From Bacillus sp. FJAT-50079 (GTDB taxonomy: Bacteria > Bacillota > Bacilli > Bacillales > Bacillaceae_C): a stretch of DNA of 64,000 nt. The notes below the pieces were generated by a model. The model did not search any database. It saw only the letters and a program-made list of their open reading frames with translations, and was not told where the DNA came from. The translations under genes were made by a program, and so were the position numbers. Positions within the stretch are counted from its first letter, which is position 1. Every line of letters begins with the position of its first letter. The stretch covers positions 684,716 through 748,715 of the forward strand of contig NZ_JAGYPD010000002.1 in NCBI RefSeq assembly GCF_018343515.1, in the 5' to 3' direction. Shown here in pieces: positions 16,255-25,990 of the stretch.

Positions 16255-18165
16255 TTGAAAGTTGGTGTAATGATGTACGAGCAGATTCAGAATGAAATGA
16301 GTCGGATCATTCGAAAATTACAAGATTCACAAGCATATGACGGTTCATGGAACGATCCTTTTGAAACAGGTATTTCAACAGATGCCTATATGATCATCTT
16401 ATTAAGAACATTAAAAATAAATGATGAAGAGTTAATTCGGAAATTATCAGAGCGGATCATCAGTAGGCAAGAGAAAAATGGAGCGTGGAAGCTTTTTTAT
16501 GATGAAGGAAACGGAAATGTGTCAGTAACCGTTGAGGCATATTACGCTCTCCTTTATTCCGGCTTTTATAAAAAAGAAGATATACGCGTAAAGAAAGCAA
16601 AGTCGTTTATTTTAGCAAATGGCGGGATTGAAAACACGCATATGTTCACCGCTATTATGCTTGCATTAACAGGACAGCTTCCTTGGCCAGCCCATTTCCC
16701 GCTTCCCGCAGAAACCGTGTTGCTTCCTCTTTCCTTCCCGATCAATTTTTACGACTTTTCTGTTTTTGGGCGGGCAAACCTAGCACCATTAATGATTGTC
16801 GCGGCAAAAAAATATCGTAAGCGCAGAAAAAGCAGTCCAGATTTATCCGATTTATTCGTTTCAAAAGCAAATCGGGTTTATCCATGGCAACAGCAGCGAG
16901 AATTCGGAGAAATTTTTTCAATGATTGAACAAGGATTGAAGCAATTAATTGGCGTCCCCGCTGCGATTCATCAATTAGCAATTGAGCGCGCGAAAAATTA
17001 TATGCTTGACCATATTGAGCCTGATGGTACCCTTTATAGCTATTTTAGTTCGACGTTTCTCATGATTTTTGCATTGCTTTCTCTCGGTTACCGAAAAAAT
17101 GATCCAGTGATCAAAAAGGCGATCACTGGATTAAAAGCAATGAAATGTACGATTGATGGTCTTCCGCATATGCAATATACGACAGCAGCAATTTGGAATA
17201 CTTCTTTAATTAGTTATGCATTGCAAAAAGCGGGTGTCCCTCCGAATGAACCGATGATTACAAAAGCAAATCAATTTTTACTAGCGCATCAGCATTATAA
17301 ATATGGAGATTGGGCGATTCATAATAATGGAGTTTTGCCTGGAGGCTGGGGCTTTTCACGAAGCAATACGATCAATCCCGATGTTGATGATACAACCGCT
17401 TCTCTGCGAGCGATTGCTCCACTTATACAAATCGAACCCCAATTTCATCAGGCTTGGGATCGCGGGATACAATGGATTTTTTCGATGCAAAATAAAGATG
17501 GTGGCTGGCCAGCTTTTGAAAAAAATATTGATAAAGCAATTCTAAACATGTTGCCGATTGAGGGAGGTAAATTCCTCTTAAACGATGCGAGCAGTGCGGA
17601 TTTAACAGGAAGAACACTTGAATTTTTCGGAAACTACACCCATTTACCGAAAAATAACGATACGATCAAACGTGCTGTAAATTGGCTTTTGCACCATCAA
17701 GAGAAGGATGGGTCATGGTATGGACGCTGGGGAATTTGTTATATTTATGGAACGTGGGCAGCTTTAACTGGTTTAAAAGCAGTTGGGACGGATTCACAGC
17801 ATCAGGCGATTACAAAAGCAGTAAAATGGCTCCATAGCATTCAAAACAATGACGGTGGCTGGGGCGAATCATGTAGAAGTGATACGAATAACGCATATAC
17901 CCCATTAGGAGCGAGCCACTTAACCCAAACAGCCTGGGCAGTTGACGCACTGATTGCCATTTCAGATAAACCAACATCTGAAATCAATGCGGGCATATCA
18001 TATCTTTTAACCAATTTTGACCGAAGTGATTGGACGAAATCATACCCGGTTGGCCAAGGGATGGGCGGCGGCTTTTACATTCATTACCATAGCTATCAAA
18101 TGATTTTTCCGCTTCTTGCCTTAGCCCATTATAATGAAAAATATCGTATAAAAGCATTAATTTAG
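16255..18165 (+). CDS. sqhC: Sporulenol synthase / squalene-hopene cyclase family triterpene cyclase
   Basis: A 636-residue cyclase that folds a linear C30 or C35 isoprenoid into a polycyclic product. The catalytic acid motif is NPDVDDTTASLRA (about residue 378), with the DxDDT form shared by squalene-hopene cyclases and B. subtilis SqhC. Several QW repeats are visible (QNKDGGWPAFE, HQEKDGSWYGRWG, QNNDGGWGES) and the C-terminal segment with GMGGGFYIHYHSY is typical. Length agrees with SqhC (about 632). The frame begins at TTG 16255 (TAGGA ten bases upstream); ATG 16270 or 16273 are alternatives with weaker sites. In B. subtilis SqhC makes sporulenes, lipids that protect spores from oxidants. 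Confidence 0.92.
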   Translation: MKVGVMMYEQIQNEMSRIIRKLQDSQAYDGSWNDPFETGISTDAYMIILLRTLKINDEELIRKLSERIISRQEKNGAWKLFYDEGNGNVSVTVEAYYALLYSGFYKKEDIRVKKAKSFILANGGIENTHMFTAIMLALTGQLPWPAHFPLPAETVLLPLSFPINFYDFSVFGRANLAPLMIVAAKKYRKRRKSSPDLSDLFVSKANRVYPWQQQREFGEIFSMIEQGLKQLIGVPAAIHQLAIERAKNYMLDHIEPDGTLYSYFSSTFLMIFALLSLGYRKNDPVIKKAITGLKAMKCTIDGLPHMQYTTAAIWNTSLISYALQKAGVPPNEPMITKANQFLLAHQHYKYGDWAIHNNGVLPGGWGFSRSNTINPDVDDTTASLRAIAPLIQIEPQFHQAWDRGIQWIFSMQNKDGGWPAFEKNIDKAILNMLPIEGGKFLLNDASSADLTGRTLEFFGNYTHLPKNNDTIKRAVNWLLHHQEKDGSWYGRWGICYIYGTWAALTGLKAVGTDSQHQAITKAVKWLHSIQNNDGGWGESCRSDTNNAYTPLGASHLTQTAWAVDALIAISDKPTSEINAGISYLLTNFDRSDWTKSYPVGQGMGGGFYIHYHSYQMIFPLLALAHYNEKYRIKALI

Positions 18166-18235
18166 ATTATACCCTCCCTCTTTGTTATACTTAATTTGGT
18201 AAATAGCTGATCGTTCGAACATTAGGAAGGAGCAA

Positions 18236-18961
18236 ATGTATCATATGCAAAATTTACAAGGGAAAACTGCTTTAGTTACTGGAGCTGGAAGAGGGATTGG
18301 ACGTGCAACTGCAATCGCTTTTGCAAAAGAAGGAATCAATGTTGGACTTATTGGAAAAACCTTCGAAAATCTTGAACAAGTAGCAAAAGAACTCGAAGAA
18401 TACAATGTGAAAGTGACAGTCGCTGTCGCTGATGTAAAGGATAGCGAATCGGTTTCCGCTGCCGTAGATCATGTAATTTCAGAACTAGGTCCAATTGATA
18501 TCCTTATTAATAATGCGGGCATTGGGAAATTCGGTAAATTCCTAGAGCTATCTCCCGAAGAATTTAAAAATATTATCGATGTCAACCTAATGGGCGTCTA
18601 TTATGTTACAAGAGCTGTTCTACCTGGGATGATCGAAAGAAATTCAGGTGACATTATCAATATCTCGTCTACTGCCGGACAAAAAGGCGGAGCGATCACG
18701 AGTGCATATAGCGCATCGAAGTTTGCGGTTCTTGGACTGACTGAATCACTTATGTATGAAGTAAGAAAGCATAATATCCGCGTCAGTGCATTGACACCGA
18801 GCACAGTTGCAACAGATCTAGCTTATGCTGAAAATCTTACAGACGGCAATCCCGAAAAGGTGATGCAGCCTGAGGATCTTGCCGAAGTAATGATTGCACA
18901 ATTAAAACTAAACCGTCGTGTCTTTATTAAATCGGCAGGGCTATGGTCGACGAATCCTTAA
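18236..18961 (+). CDS. Short-chain dehydrogenase/reductase (FabG-like 3-oxoacyl reductase)
   Basis: A 241-residue classical SDR. It shows the cofactor motif [10 protein letters not shown] near the N-terminus, the NNAG motif (ILINNAGIG), the catalytic Ser in NISSTAG, and YSASK with the Tyr and Lys of the active site. A Gly-x-Gly pocket followed by no Arg suggests uncertain NADP preference. Members are annotated as 3-ketoacyl-ACP reductase or glucose dehydrogenase-like; the real substrate is unknown. AGGAAGGAG lies just before ATG 18236; the in-frame ATG 18245 matches the usual start of family members. It follows the cyclase by 70 bases on the same strand but need not be functionally linked. 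Confidence 0.9.
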   Translation: MYHMQNLQGKTALVTGAGRGIGRATAIAFAKEGINVGLIGKTFENLEQVAKELEEYNVKVTVAVADVKDSESVSAAVDHVISELGPIDILINNAGIGKFGKFLELSPEEFKNIIDVNLMGVYYVTRAVLPGMIERNSGDIINISSTAGQKGGAITSAYSASKFAVLGLTESLMYEVRKHNIRVSALTPSTVATDLAYAENLTDGNPEKVMQPEDLAEVMIAQLKLNRRVFIKSAGLWSTNP

Positions 18962-18968
18962 AATCCTT

Positions 18969-18997
18969 GGCACCGGAGTTACTTCGGTGCCTTTAAT
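18969..18997 (+). terminator. Terminator after SDR gene
   Basis: GGCACCG pairs with CGGTGCC across a 9-base loop and is followed by TTTAATATT; it starts eight bases past the stop codon. Confidence 0.8.
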
Positions 18998-19007
18998 ATT
19001 CCTTAAA

Positions 19008-19448
19008 TTAAAGCAATGGGCTACGCTTGCGCAATTCCTCTACAAATTGTTCCTTATGTTCAGGTGAAATAATTACACTACCTAATAACCCCGTTTTATA
19101 TTGAATTTCCAACGCATCCTTCGATGATAAAATGCGGTAGCCGACAAAAATTCCATTCGTTTCAATTACACGTGTTATTTGCTTATACGGAATTTTACTG
19201 CGAAAAGGACCGCCACGAACAAATAAATAATCATTATGAAACGTATATTCAATATCAAACCATGCCCACAAAATAAAGCCGACAGATAATATAAAAAGCC
19301 CGATCATGATCCAAACGGCTATCCAATCCGTTTGTGCGGCATAACCTACTTCATAAACGACCGGCCATAATGTGGCGACAGCAATAACCAACAAAGATAT
19401 CATAATAGAAACCGTGAAAAAACGATCTCTTTTTGTATTAAACGTCAT
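19008..19448 (-). CDS. Membrane-anchored bacterial PH-domain protein (YyaB/bPH_4-like)
   Basis: About 146 residues. Two adjacent membrane segments (FTVSIMISLLVIAVATLWPV and WIAVWIMIGLFILSVGFILW) are followed by a PH-like beta domain with the family's pattern of DIEYTFHNDYLFVRGGPF, KIPYKQITRV and a C-terminal SPEHKEQFVEEL helix, as in proteins of the YyaB (DUF1200) group. The role is unknown. ATG 19448 has AGGGGTGA at five bases; a GTG three codons earlier lies within that site. It is convergent with the SDR gene and separated from it by that gene's terminator. Confidence 0.8.
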   Translation of the reverse strand: MTFNTKRDRFFTVSIMISLLVIAVATLWPVVYEVGYAAQTDWIAVWIMIGLFILSVGFILWAWFDIEYTFHNDYLFVRGGPFRSKIPYKQITRVIETNGIFVGYRILSSKDALEIQYKTGLLGSVIISPEHKEQFVEELRKRSPLL

Positions 19449-19738
19449 ACATATCACCCCTAACCTTCTCTACGACTAGACGAATAGAAAGGTTTCACTT
19501 AAACATATTTTATTAACATTCTATAATATGATAGAAAGAAGGAGTATCCATGAATGAAAATTTAATGCGGCAAATTTAAATGAAGTAAAATGATGAAGAG
19601 TGAATTTTGGAATTTAAAACGTTAAGGCTGGACAAATAAAAAGCGAAACTTAGTAAAGAAATTCTCCATCTCCAAATTATAATAACAGTTTCCTTTATTT
19701 TCTGGGAGGGTATGACGAAAATGTTTCATCCGCTCATG

Positions 19739-20420
19739 CTAATCTTGATTCGAATGCATCAGTAATTTATATTCTTCTTGCAAGCGCTCGAGAGGTTCCT
19801 TCAACATCTCTAAAACAAGTAAGTATGTTGGTCTAGAGCCGATTGTACGTAATAATTTCTCCGATAAATAAAGATTCTCACCAAATAATTTAAACTCCAT
19901 ACTATCCGTTATCCAATTCTGATTTGGGGCATCCGCAGTAAATCGACGATCTAAATGATTTGGCCCAATTGTAACCACAGTACCTTTATAAGATTTATAT
20001 TTTTTCATGCGTGCTAAACATTTTAAACCAAGTTCTTTCATGATACGTTGAACCTTTTTTGTGTTTCACTTTTTGCCCACGATACGTTAATTCATCACGG
20101 ATACGACGGTAGCCATAACGACCTTTATGTTCGTCATAATTTGCCTTGATTATATCCTTTAAATTGGCATTTGGATGTAGACGATTTATTTGTTTTACTA
20201 AGTGATAATACTTGCTTCCTGGAATCCTGCGAACTTCACTAATTCCTTTATCCGAAATTCATGCCTTAGTTCATAGATTGCTTGCGCTTTATCTTGTTTG
20301 GTAATTTTTCCTTGTTTTAAACTAAGGCATTCAACTGTTTTATATATATGCATTTTTCATGTACAGACGTTCTAATTCAACTTATAATGCTTCGACTGAG
20401 CCTTCTGGATGGATTTGTAT
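19739..20420 (-). pseudogene. Decayed IS3-family (IS150-like) transposase orfB
   Basis: Conceptual reading in shifting frames gives the orfB sequence: YYHLVKQINRLHPNAN, then YDEHKGRYGYRRIRDEL, then RIMKELGLKCLARMKKYKSY and APNQNWITDSMEFKLFGENL. The frame changes at least twice between 20040 and 20280. After LYLS the usual segment with the first catalytic Asp region is deleted and the text resumes at TIGSRPTYLLV; a stop truncates it after HSNQD, before the last catalytic Glu. No terminal inverted repeats could be recognised. The element cannot move. Confidence 0.85.
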
Positions 20421-20599
20421 CTTTTGTTTTCCTTTTTTGCTTTTAAAGCATCTATCCCTACTGTGTTAAACAATTTAATGGGACTGGGACATATGCTCTT
20501 GTTCAAAAAGAGCGTCTTGAAGGGTTAGTTGTGTAATCGTACCTAGGCCCGTCATGCGTAATCCAGTGTTTCAAAGGAGAGAAAACTTTATACAAAAAA

Positions 20600-21100
20600 T
20601 TATCTATACTCCCTGCGAATTTCATCTCCTAATTTTCCCCTCATAATAGTTGCGATCTCTAATTCACTAGTGGCTTCACAAATACTATTTAAAGTGGTGT
20701 CGTCTTGAATAATATCTACTAACCTTTGTAACATGGTTAATTGCTGTTCAGGTTCCTTAATTGCAAGCATAAAGACTATATTTATTGCTATATCTTCATC
20801 AGAAACCATCTGTTGAAAAACAACTGGCTTGCTCAACACACCTACAATTATACTAGCCTGATTGACATACTCTGTATCTGTATGAGGAATAGCAACACCT
20901 ATACTTTGTGTTTTTATTCCCGTCGGAAAATCCCGTTCCCTTTTTATAATCGCATTTATGAAGTCCCCGTTTACATATCCACGGTCAATTAATATGCCGC
21001 CAATCTTCATCAAAACATCTTCCCTATCTGTCGCACGTAAATCTAAGATTACTAAGTCTTCATCGAAGATAATTCCTCTGGGCGAATTACAACTCTGCAT
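20600..21100 (-). CDS. PTS subunit IIA, fructose/galactitol (GatA-like) type
   Basis: A 166-residue EIIA-2 domain protein. The phosphorylated His lies in GVAIPHTDTEYV, preceded by the usual REDFPTG-like segment (RERDFPTGIKTQ). It likely receives phosphate from HPr and passes it to the IIB protein at 30031-30315, nearly 9 kb upstream in the same cluster. The frame is open back to GTG 21109, but ATG 21100 has GGGGGTG six bases before it. It lies last in the cluster, after the PRD regulator. No clear terminator follows; the downstream sequence is the transposase remnant. Confidence 0.88.
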   Translation of the reverse strand: MQSCNSPRGIIFDEDLVILDLRATDREDVLMKIGGILIDRGYVNGDFINAIIKRERDFPTGIKTQSIGVAIPHTDTEYVNQASIIVGVLSKPVVFQQMVSDEDIAINIVFMLAIKEPEQQLTMLQRLVDIIQDDTTLNSICEATSELEIATIMRGKLGDEIRREYR

Positions 21101-21312
21101 TCTGTACACCCCCGTGAATGTTCCATATGTGACTTACCCCTGCCTGTTCTCATCAATGCCATAAGATAAGTAAAAAACTTTCCCTCTTGCAAATGATAAT
21201 GATAGTCGGGTAACATCAGGAATTTGACCTTTATTCCCTCCTTATCGGTTTCGTAAATTTTTCGTATTCCGGCTACTAAGAGAAAGCAAATACTGCCCTC
21301 TACTATTATCAC
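21052..21312 (-). CDS. Doubtful 86-aa reading frame between regulator and IIA
   Basis: An open frame starting with GTG 21312, 15 bases after the regulator stop, and overlapping the IIA gene start by about 50 bases. It has a short hydrophobic N-terminus, then a mixed region with the CysxxCys-like pattern RGCTECR. GGGGA lies directly against the GTG, which is poor spacing. I recognise no family. It fills a 200-base gap that would otherwise be empty in a tightly packed operon, which is the main argument for it. Confidence 0.3.
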   Translation of the reverse strand: MIIVEGSICFLLVAGIRKIYETDKEGIKVKFLMLPDYHYHLQEGKFFTYLMALMRTGRGKSHMEHSRGCTECRVVIRPEELSSMKT

Positions 21313-21327
21313 TCCCCAAAAGGAGCC

Positions 21328-23280
21328 CTAACTATTAAACATTCTTTGCACACTATCGGTCCCCGTTAATTTTACTACCTCACTAACAAATTGATCATCT
21401 AACACTCTTTTATACAATATTGGCAAATCTTCAATAATCTGTTCTACATTTTCTTCCTTGATAGCTAACATCATCACTAGATACACTAGATTAGCATCCC
21501 AAAGCACACCTTCTGGGAGTAATAAAATAGATAGAGCGCTCTCTCTCACGTTATCCGACATGGCGTGAGGAAAACTCACCCCGGAAGCTAAATAAGTACT
21601 CCCAAGCGCTTCTCGATCATAGATATTAGTTTTGAAATCTTCGTACACATAATTCGCTACGTAAAGACTGTCCACTAAATACTCTATACACTCTTCCTTA
21701 GTTTTGAGACCTGCCTGAATATGGATATGCTCTGGATTAATTAATCCAGATATAAATCCCATACGATTGCGTTTGCTGTGATTAAAGCGGACGATTTCAC
21801 TTTTTGAATACTTTAAATAGTGATAATAGACCTCCTTTAGTTCTTCGTCGGTTACAACAGGACTCACTTTAATATATGGCTTCCCTAAGTTCTCCAGAGA
21901 AATGGCAGATATGATAAAATCGGCGGATTCCACATTTTCTTGGCTAATTTTGTTCAGAGGAATCACATTCAATTCCACTGAAGCAGGCAGGTTCTTCCTA
22001 ATCCTGCTTACTAATAGCTCAGATGTTAATAAACCTGTTTCACACACTATAACCACATACCCCCTAGAAGATGCCCTCTCTATGGCTACCTGTAAATGTA
22101 TAGTGATAAAAGATATTTCGTCTTCCGAAAAAGTAATATCAAATGTCTTTGCAAAATCATTCAAATAAAACCATGTTAGGTTAAATAAGACCGGGTAGTT
22201 GCTCTTAACTTCATTTAATATAGGGTTTTCAATAATAATATTAGATTTGATTCTATAGATCATGGGGATCATATGACAAATCAAAGCGTCATATAGATTT
22301 TGATCTATGGATAGATCCAAGCCAACAGATTTGCCGATTCTACTGGTAAAGTCTGTGACATGATCGCAAAGCATATTTTCGAGGTACTTATTGTTAATGC
22401 TCAATTCTATCTTGTGCATAAAGAATTGATAACTAATATAATCGATTTCATTTTTAGTAAACTGAATCCCTAACTTTTCTCCGAACCGCTCGCCGATTTC
22501 AACCGCCAAGTAATAGTTGCTTAATAGTTCGATGCTTTCCCGTCCTGACATTTCATAATCCACAACGAATTCTTTACCACTTTGCTTTCTAGTGGCAATA
22601 GTGGCTAAAAAAATAAATAGTGAATTTAAATAATAATCCTCCAACGTTCTTTTGAAAATAGCCTGAAAAGAGTCTATTGTGTCCTTAACAACCGCAATCA
22701 CTGTTCTCGGATAATAATTCGATAAAGTGCTGGCGAGCTTTTCATTTGAAAAATTGGGGTAACAGTCATACATATAGCTATTAAAGAAATCTCTCAATAG
22801 TTTTTGCTTTCCGTATTCTGTCCCTTTAATTCCTGTACCATTTGCACCGGAAGCTATTTGACAATGGTCGTTCTCAAAGTTTCTAAGGTTCGCCATATCT
22901 TTGGAAACAATCGATGTGCTTGTGCAAAGAATGAATGCCAATTTTTCATAGGTGACTATCTCTTCACATAAAACAACTATTCTCAGAATCTCTGCTTGTC
23001 TAGCATATCTTTCGTAGATAGAATTCACATCGATATTTTGATCAAAATCCATTATCAAACGGCTTAAGTCGGTTTCTTTACCCATCAATACAACACCGTA
23101 ATTAGGCCGTTTTTGTAGAACTACATGGTATTTTTGGAAGACTTCATTTAGTTCCTTTAGATCGTTAGCTATTGTTCTAGTTGAAACGCTCAAATTTTGA
23201 GCATAATAGGACATGGGCTTATACTCTTTAGTAAGGCAAAGCATTTTGGTTAATTGGTATTGGCGTCTTTTTATTTTCAA
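21328..23280 (-). CDS. PRD-containing transcription regulator with EIIB-like and EIIA domains
   Basis: A 650-residue regulator of the BglG/LicR class. An N-terminal HTH (with QNLSVSTRTIANDLKELNEV) is followed by a second winged HTH, PRD1 (about 180-290), PRD2 (about 295-400, with SEDEISFITIHLQVAIERA), a divergent EIIB-like domain (VVIVCETGLLTSELL, about 410-490) and a C-terminal EIIA domain with GVSFPHAMSDN as the active-site His region. It should sense transport of the cluster's sugar. The start is TTG 23280 with AGGGG eight bases upstream. It is notably AT-rich compared with the 25-30 kb genes, which suggests a mosaic origin of the cluster. Confidence 0.9.
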   Translation of the reverse strand: MKIKRRQYQLTKMLCLTKEYKPMSYYAQNLSVSTRTIANDLKELNEVFQKYHVVLQKRPNYGVVLMGKETDLSRLIMDFDQNIDVNSIYERYARQAEILRIVVLCEEIVTYEKLAFILCTSTSIVSKDMANLRNFENDHCQIASGANGTGIKGTEYGKQKLLRDFFNSYMYDCYPNFSNEKLASTLSNYYPRTVIAVVKDTIDSFQAIFKRTLEDYYLNSLFIFLATIATRKQSGKEFVVDYEMSGRESIELLSNYYLAVEIGERFGEKLGIQFTKNEIDYISYQFFMHKIELSINNKYLENMLCDHVTDFTSRIGKSVGLDLSIDQNLYDALICHMIPMIYRIKSNIIIENPILNEVKSNYPVLFNLTWFYLNDFAKTFDITFSEDEISFITIHLQVAIERASSRGYVVIVCETGLLTSELLVSRIRKNLPASVELNVIPLNKISQENVESADFIISAISLENLGKPYIKVSPVVTDEELKEVYYHYLKYSKSEIVRFNHSKRNRMGFISGLINPEHIHIQAGLKTKEECIEYLVDSLYVANYVYEDFKTNIYDREALGSTYLASGVSFPHAMSDNVRESALSILLLPEGVLWDANLVYLVMMLAIKEENVEQIIEDLPILYKRVLDDQFVSEVVKLTGTDSVQRMFNS

Positions 23281-23292
23281 CTCAAAAACCCC

Positions 23293-23805
23293 TTACTTAC
23301 CTAATATTTGCACCTTACAACTCCTTTTCCTTTTTCTGTTCTGGTCCCAGTCAATAAAATAGATATAGCCAACTAGACCAATCTGCAACTCTGATCTTTC
23401 TATAATAAAAGTCTCGCTTGTACCCAGTAAAGTACTGCGCAGATGAGCATCGGTATTTAACATTGTATAAGCTTCAGGACTTATTTTCCCCTTAAATTCC
23501 TCCAGCCCCACTCGAACATGCTCAGGACCTGGGTGATGATATTGCCCCTCTACTTCACATTTTGGTATTAGTTTATCCATCAATTCATTTAGGTCTTGCT
23601 GTAGGTACTCGTAACCACGAAAAGTTTTGTCATATGAGAGTTCCTCAAAGATAACGGAACAAGTTGTATGGGGCGATACTACTGTACATATTCCTTCTTC
23701 GACTCCAGATTCTGCTACGATTTTGCGAACCTCTTCGGTTATATTGTGGTAGGTCACTTGATGTCCTTCAGATTCGAATTTTAGCGTTCTAGTTACCACG
23801 ATCAT
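23293..23805 (-). CDS. YjbQ-family protein (UPF0047)
   Basis: A 170-residue protein matching the YjbQ family: GICTVVSPHTTCSVIFEE, a YQHLPGPEH-like segment (QYHHPGPEHVRVGL) and NTDAHLRSTLLGTSETFIIE are its conserved blocks, with His and Asp residues clustered around a likely metal or phosphate site. The E. coli member has weak thiamine-phosphate synthase activity in vitro; the physiological role is unsettled. The usual member is about 138 residues; here the C-terminus has a basic extension (NRKRKRSC). The start codon directly follows the isomerase stop (TAA-ATG), and GAGGAGG is nine bases upstream, so both are made from one message. Confidence 0.88.
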   Translation of the reverse strand: MIVVTRTLKFESEGHQVTYHNITEEVRKIVAESGVEEGICTVVSPHTTCSVIFEELSYDKTFRGYEYLQQDLNELMDKLIPKCEVEGQYHHPGPEHVRVGLEEFKGKISPEAYTMLNTDAHLRSTLLGTSETFIIERSELQIGLVGYIYFIDWDQNRKRKRSCKVQILGK

Positions 23806-24489
23806 TTAACTTTTCCTCCTCGTCGCAGCTAACATCGCTTCGATCATTTCCATTAACAATGCCCCCCGGTTTTCGGCTTGTACGAAGGCGGAAGTAGCGC
23901 CCGTCCCATCGGAGCCTGCTTTAATAATCCGATAGACGTCATCATAGCAATTTACTCCGGCACCCTGCTCCACTAAAATATTAGGATTGATACTTTTAAT
24001 GATTCTATTAGTCTCTTTTACATAAGATAAATCGCTGGTTCGACCAGTACCGATCAATTCATTAGGTTCACACAAGATAACAGTGGGGTTCAGCAAGGCC
24101 AATGCTTGGGCTTCCAATACCGAATCACAACAGACGATGGAGCTCATCTTTAAGCGGTTACATTCTTTGACAATCTCAATAATCTCCGAAAAATAAAGCC
24201 TATTTTCAGCATGATTCAAGACAGCCACGTCAACCCCAATTTCCTTTAGGGTTCTAGCGGAAACTTTCCCCATGCCTACTCCTTCCGGGACATAATCCAC
24301 GTGTTGGGCGGCAATCAAGAGATTTTTTGTTCGTTTTTTCAAATTGGGCAATTCCGTAAATGGCCCAGTAAGGATCAGAGTAACGCCATATTTCTCCACT
24401 AAAGGATCCGCAATGGCCGCCATTTCGTATAATTCTTTTTGATTGAAATAATTTTTAGGATTGATCACCAAGAATGGGCTTGTAATCAT
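23806..24489 (-). CDS. Triosephosphate isomerase-like protein, archaeal type
   Basis: About 227 residues, close to archaeal rather than bacterial (about 250) isomerases. The Asn-Lys pair of the active site is in LVINPKNYF, the catalytic His in VLNHAENR, and the catalytic Glu in LCEPNELIGTGRTSD. The phosphate loops are GVNCYDD and GSDGTGATS, the latter with GTGATS as in class members. It would interconvert dihydroxyacetone phosphate and glyceraldehyde 3-phosphate, or act on a related aldolase product. ATG 24489 has GGGGGA seven bases upstream and is preferred to upstream starts. It lies just after a ruined aldolase gene, which fits a sugar-splitting pathway. Confidence 0.85.
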   Translation of the reverse strand: MITSPFLVINPKNYFNQKELYEMAAIADPLVEKYGVTLILTGPFTELPNLKKRTKNLLIAAQHVDYVPEGVGMGKVSARTLKEIGVDVAVLNHAENRLYFSEIIEIVKECNRLKMSSIVCCDSVLEAQALALLNPTVILCEPNELIGTGRTSDLSYVKETNRIIKSINPNILVEQGAGVNCYDDVYRIIKAGSDGTGATSAFVQAENRGALLMEMIEAMLAATRRKS

Positions 24490-24573
24490 TTTATTTTCCC
24501 CCTTGGAATATGCCATAATTTCTCTAGTCATTTCCACACTAGCCCTAAAATCATAGCTAGGGCCATCAATTTA

Positions 24574-24868
24574 TCACCGAAGAGAATCCCACATCATCGC
24601 CTGCTTTACAACCTCCATTATTTGCCCATGATCTAGGTGCAACATTACGAGGACATTGGTTTGCTTTGCATAGTATTAATAGATGTGTAATGTTTCTTTA
24701 AGTCCCATGTAATCGATATGAACTTCTGCCAGAGTAACAATTAGTGCTTGCAAAGCATCAGCCGCGGCAACATATTTTTTATCATAAGGGATTAATAGCG
24801 TCCATTGCTGGAACGGCATATTTGTTTGCTTTAGCTTTGTTTAATTCAAGTTTTATATTTCCGATCAT
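24574..24868 (-). pseudogene. Remnant of a class II fructose/tagatose-bisphosphate aldolase gene
   Basis: One frame starting at 24868 reads KLELNKAKANKYAVPAMDAI, the classic N-terminus of class II aldolases (GatY/FbaA). In another frame NVLVMLHLDHGQIMEVVKQA (24657-24598) is the conserved strand with the zinc-binding HLDHG motif. The two are in different frames and the piece between them carries stops. The remaining two thirds of the gene is absent. The region 24869-25193 upstream holds no recognisable gene. Confidence 0.7.
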
Positions 24869-25193
24869 AACCTATCGCTTCGTTACCCATATTGTTAAGT
24901 TAAGTGCAATGATATACCGTACCATAGCTAAGCGGATCATAACCGAAATCCCCTTCTATATACCATCGTGTTTTGCAGTCTTGCTCTTTAATTTTTCATC
25001 TAATTTTCGTAATCTCAAAAAACAGATGGATTCCCCTAATGAATACGAGTTAAATATAGGATAATCAGATTTATTGCCCTGAATATCCCAATCTCAGGAA
25101 TACAATAGTACTGATTATTGCCTTACAACCTAGCAATCTTGTCAAAATTGTATAGCCATCATTGCGGAGCACTGCTCCCAAATCGATAATACA

Positions 25194-25919
25194 CTAACGG
25201 GTGGCTTCAACCGCAGCACGAACCACCCCGACGTCAGCCTGAAAATAACTCGCCTTTTCCCCCGGACGGTTCGGACCACCAGTTATCGTACGCCTTGCTG
25301 ACAGGTGGACTGCATCAACACCAATATCAAAAAGCCGAGGTATATCGGTAATGCGCACACCCCCTCCTGCCATTATCTCTACTCGACCATTTGCACGCTT
25401 CACCAATTCCTGAAGACGGCGAATACCTTCTCTCGTCACCGGGGCAGCCCCCGATGTAAGGATTCTTACAACTCCCATTTCGATAAGCTCCTCTAATGCG
25501 GAAAATTGGTCAGTAAGAACATCAAAAGCACGATGAAAAACAACAGGCGTTTCCCCCGCCGCCTCCTTCATCCTTGACATAGTAACGTGGTCAATACTCC
25601 CATCATTGTGGAGTGCCCCAACAACTACCCCGTCAACCCCTGCTGCAACGGCCCGGCGAATATCACAGATGGCAGTCTCTACCTCATCCTTATCATAGAC
25701 GAAATCCCCTTCTCTAGGTCTTATCAAAACATCAACAAACCCTTTGAGTCCATTTTCAGAAGCTAACTTCACAGCCCCTTCAATAAGACCTATGGAAGGG
25801 GTAAGTCCAGCGACCCCGAGAGCGGTACACAACTCAACGCGATCAGCCCCCCCTTGGATAGCTGCTTTAACACTAAATAAATCTTGCGCAGTTATCTCAA
25901 CAACACGAGTGTTACTCAT
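25194..25919 (-). CDS. cutC: CutC-family TIM-barrel protein
   Basis: A 241-residue protein of the CutC family. It shows the family's N-terminal GGADRVELCTALGVAGLTPS, VDVLIRPREGDFVYD, VVFHRAFDV and a C-terminal IMAGGGV followed by VDAVHLSA. CutC was named for copper tolerance in E. coli, but that role is disputed and the true function is unknown; the barrel and the conserved charged pocket look enzymatic. Its place inside a sugar PTS cluster suggests carbohydrate metabolism. ATG 25919 has GGAGGGG seven bases upstream. Base composition is GC-richer than the surrounding genome (34 G/C of 60 in 25201-25260). Confidence 0.9.
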   Translation of the reverse strand: MSNTRVVEITAQDLFSVKAAIQGGADRVELCTALGVAGLTPSIGLIEGAVKLASENGLKGFVDVLIRPREGDFVYDKDEVETAICDIRRAVAAGVDGVVVGALHNDGSIDHVTMSRMKEAAGETPVVFHRAFDVLTDQFSALEELIEMGVVRILTSGAAPVTREGIRRLQELVKRANGRVEIMAGGGVRITDIPRLFDIGVDAVHLSARRTITGGPNRPGEKASYFQADVGVVRAAVEATR

Positions 25920-25990
25920 TAGTGATCCCCTCCAATGAACTAAATGATCGGCAGCGGCCACAATTGATGTGTTGAATCGTCACACTCTCA

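Noticed and set aside
20440-20600. Origin or att site beside the transposase remnant
   Set aside because: No iterons, DnaA-box cluster or direct repeat could be found by eye.
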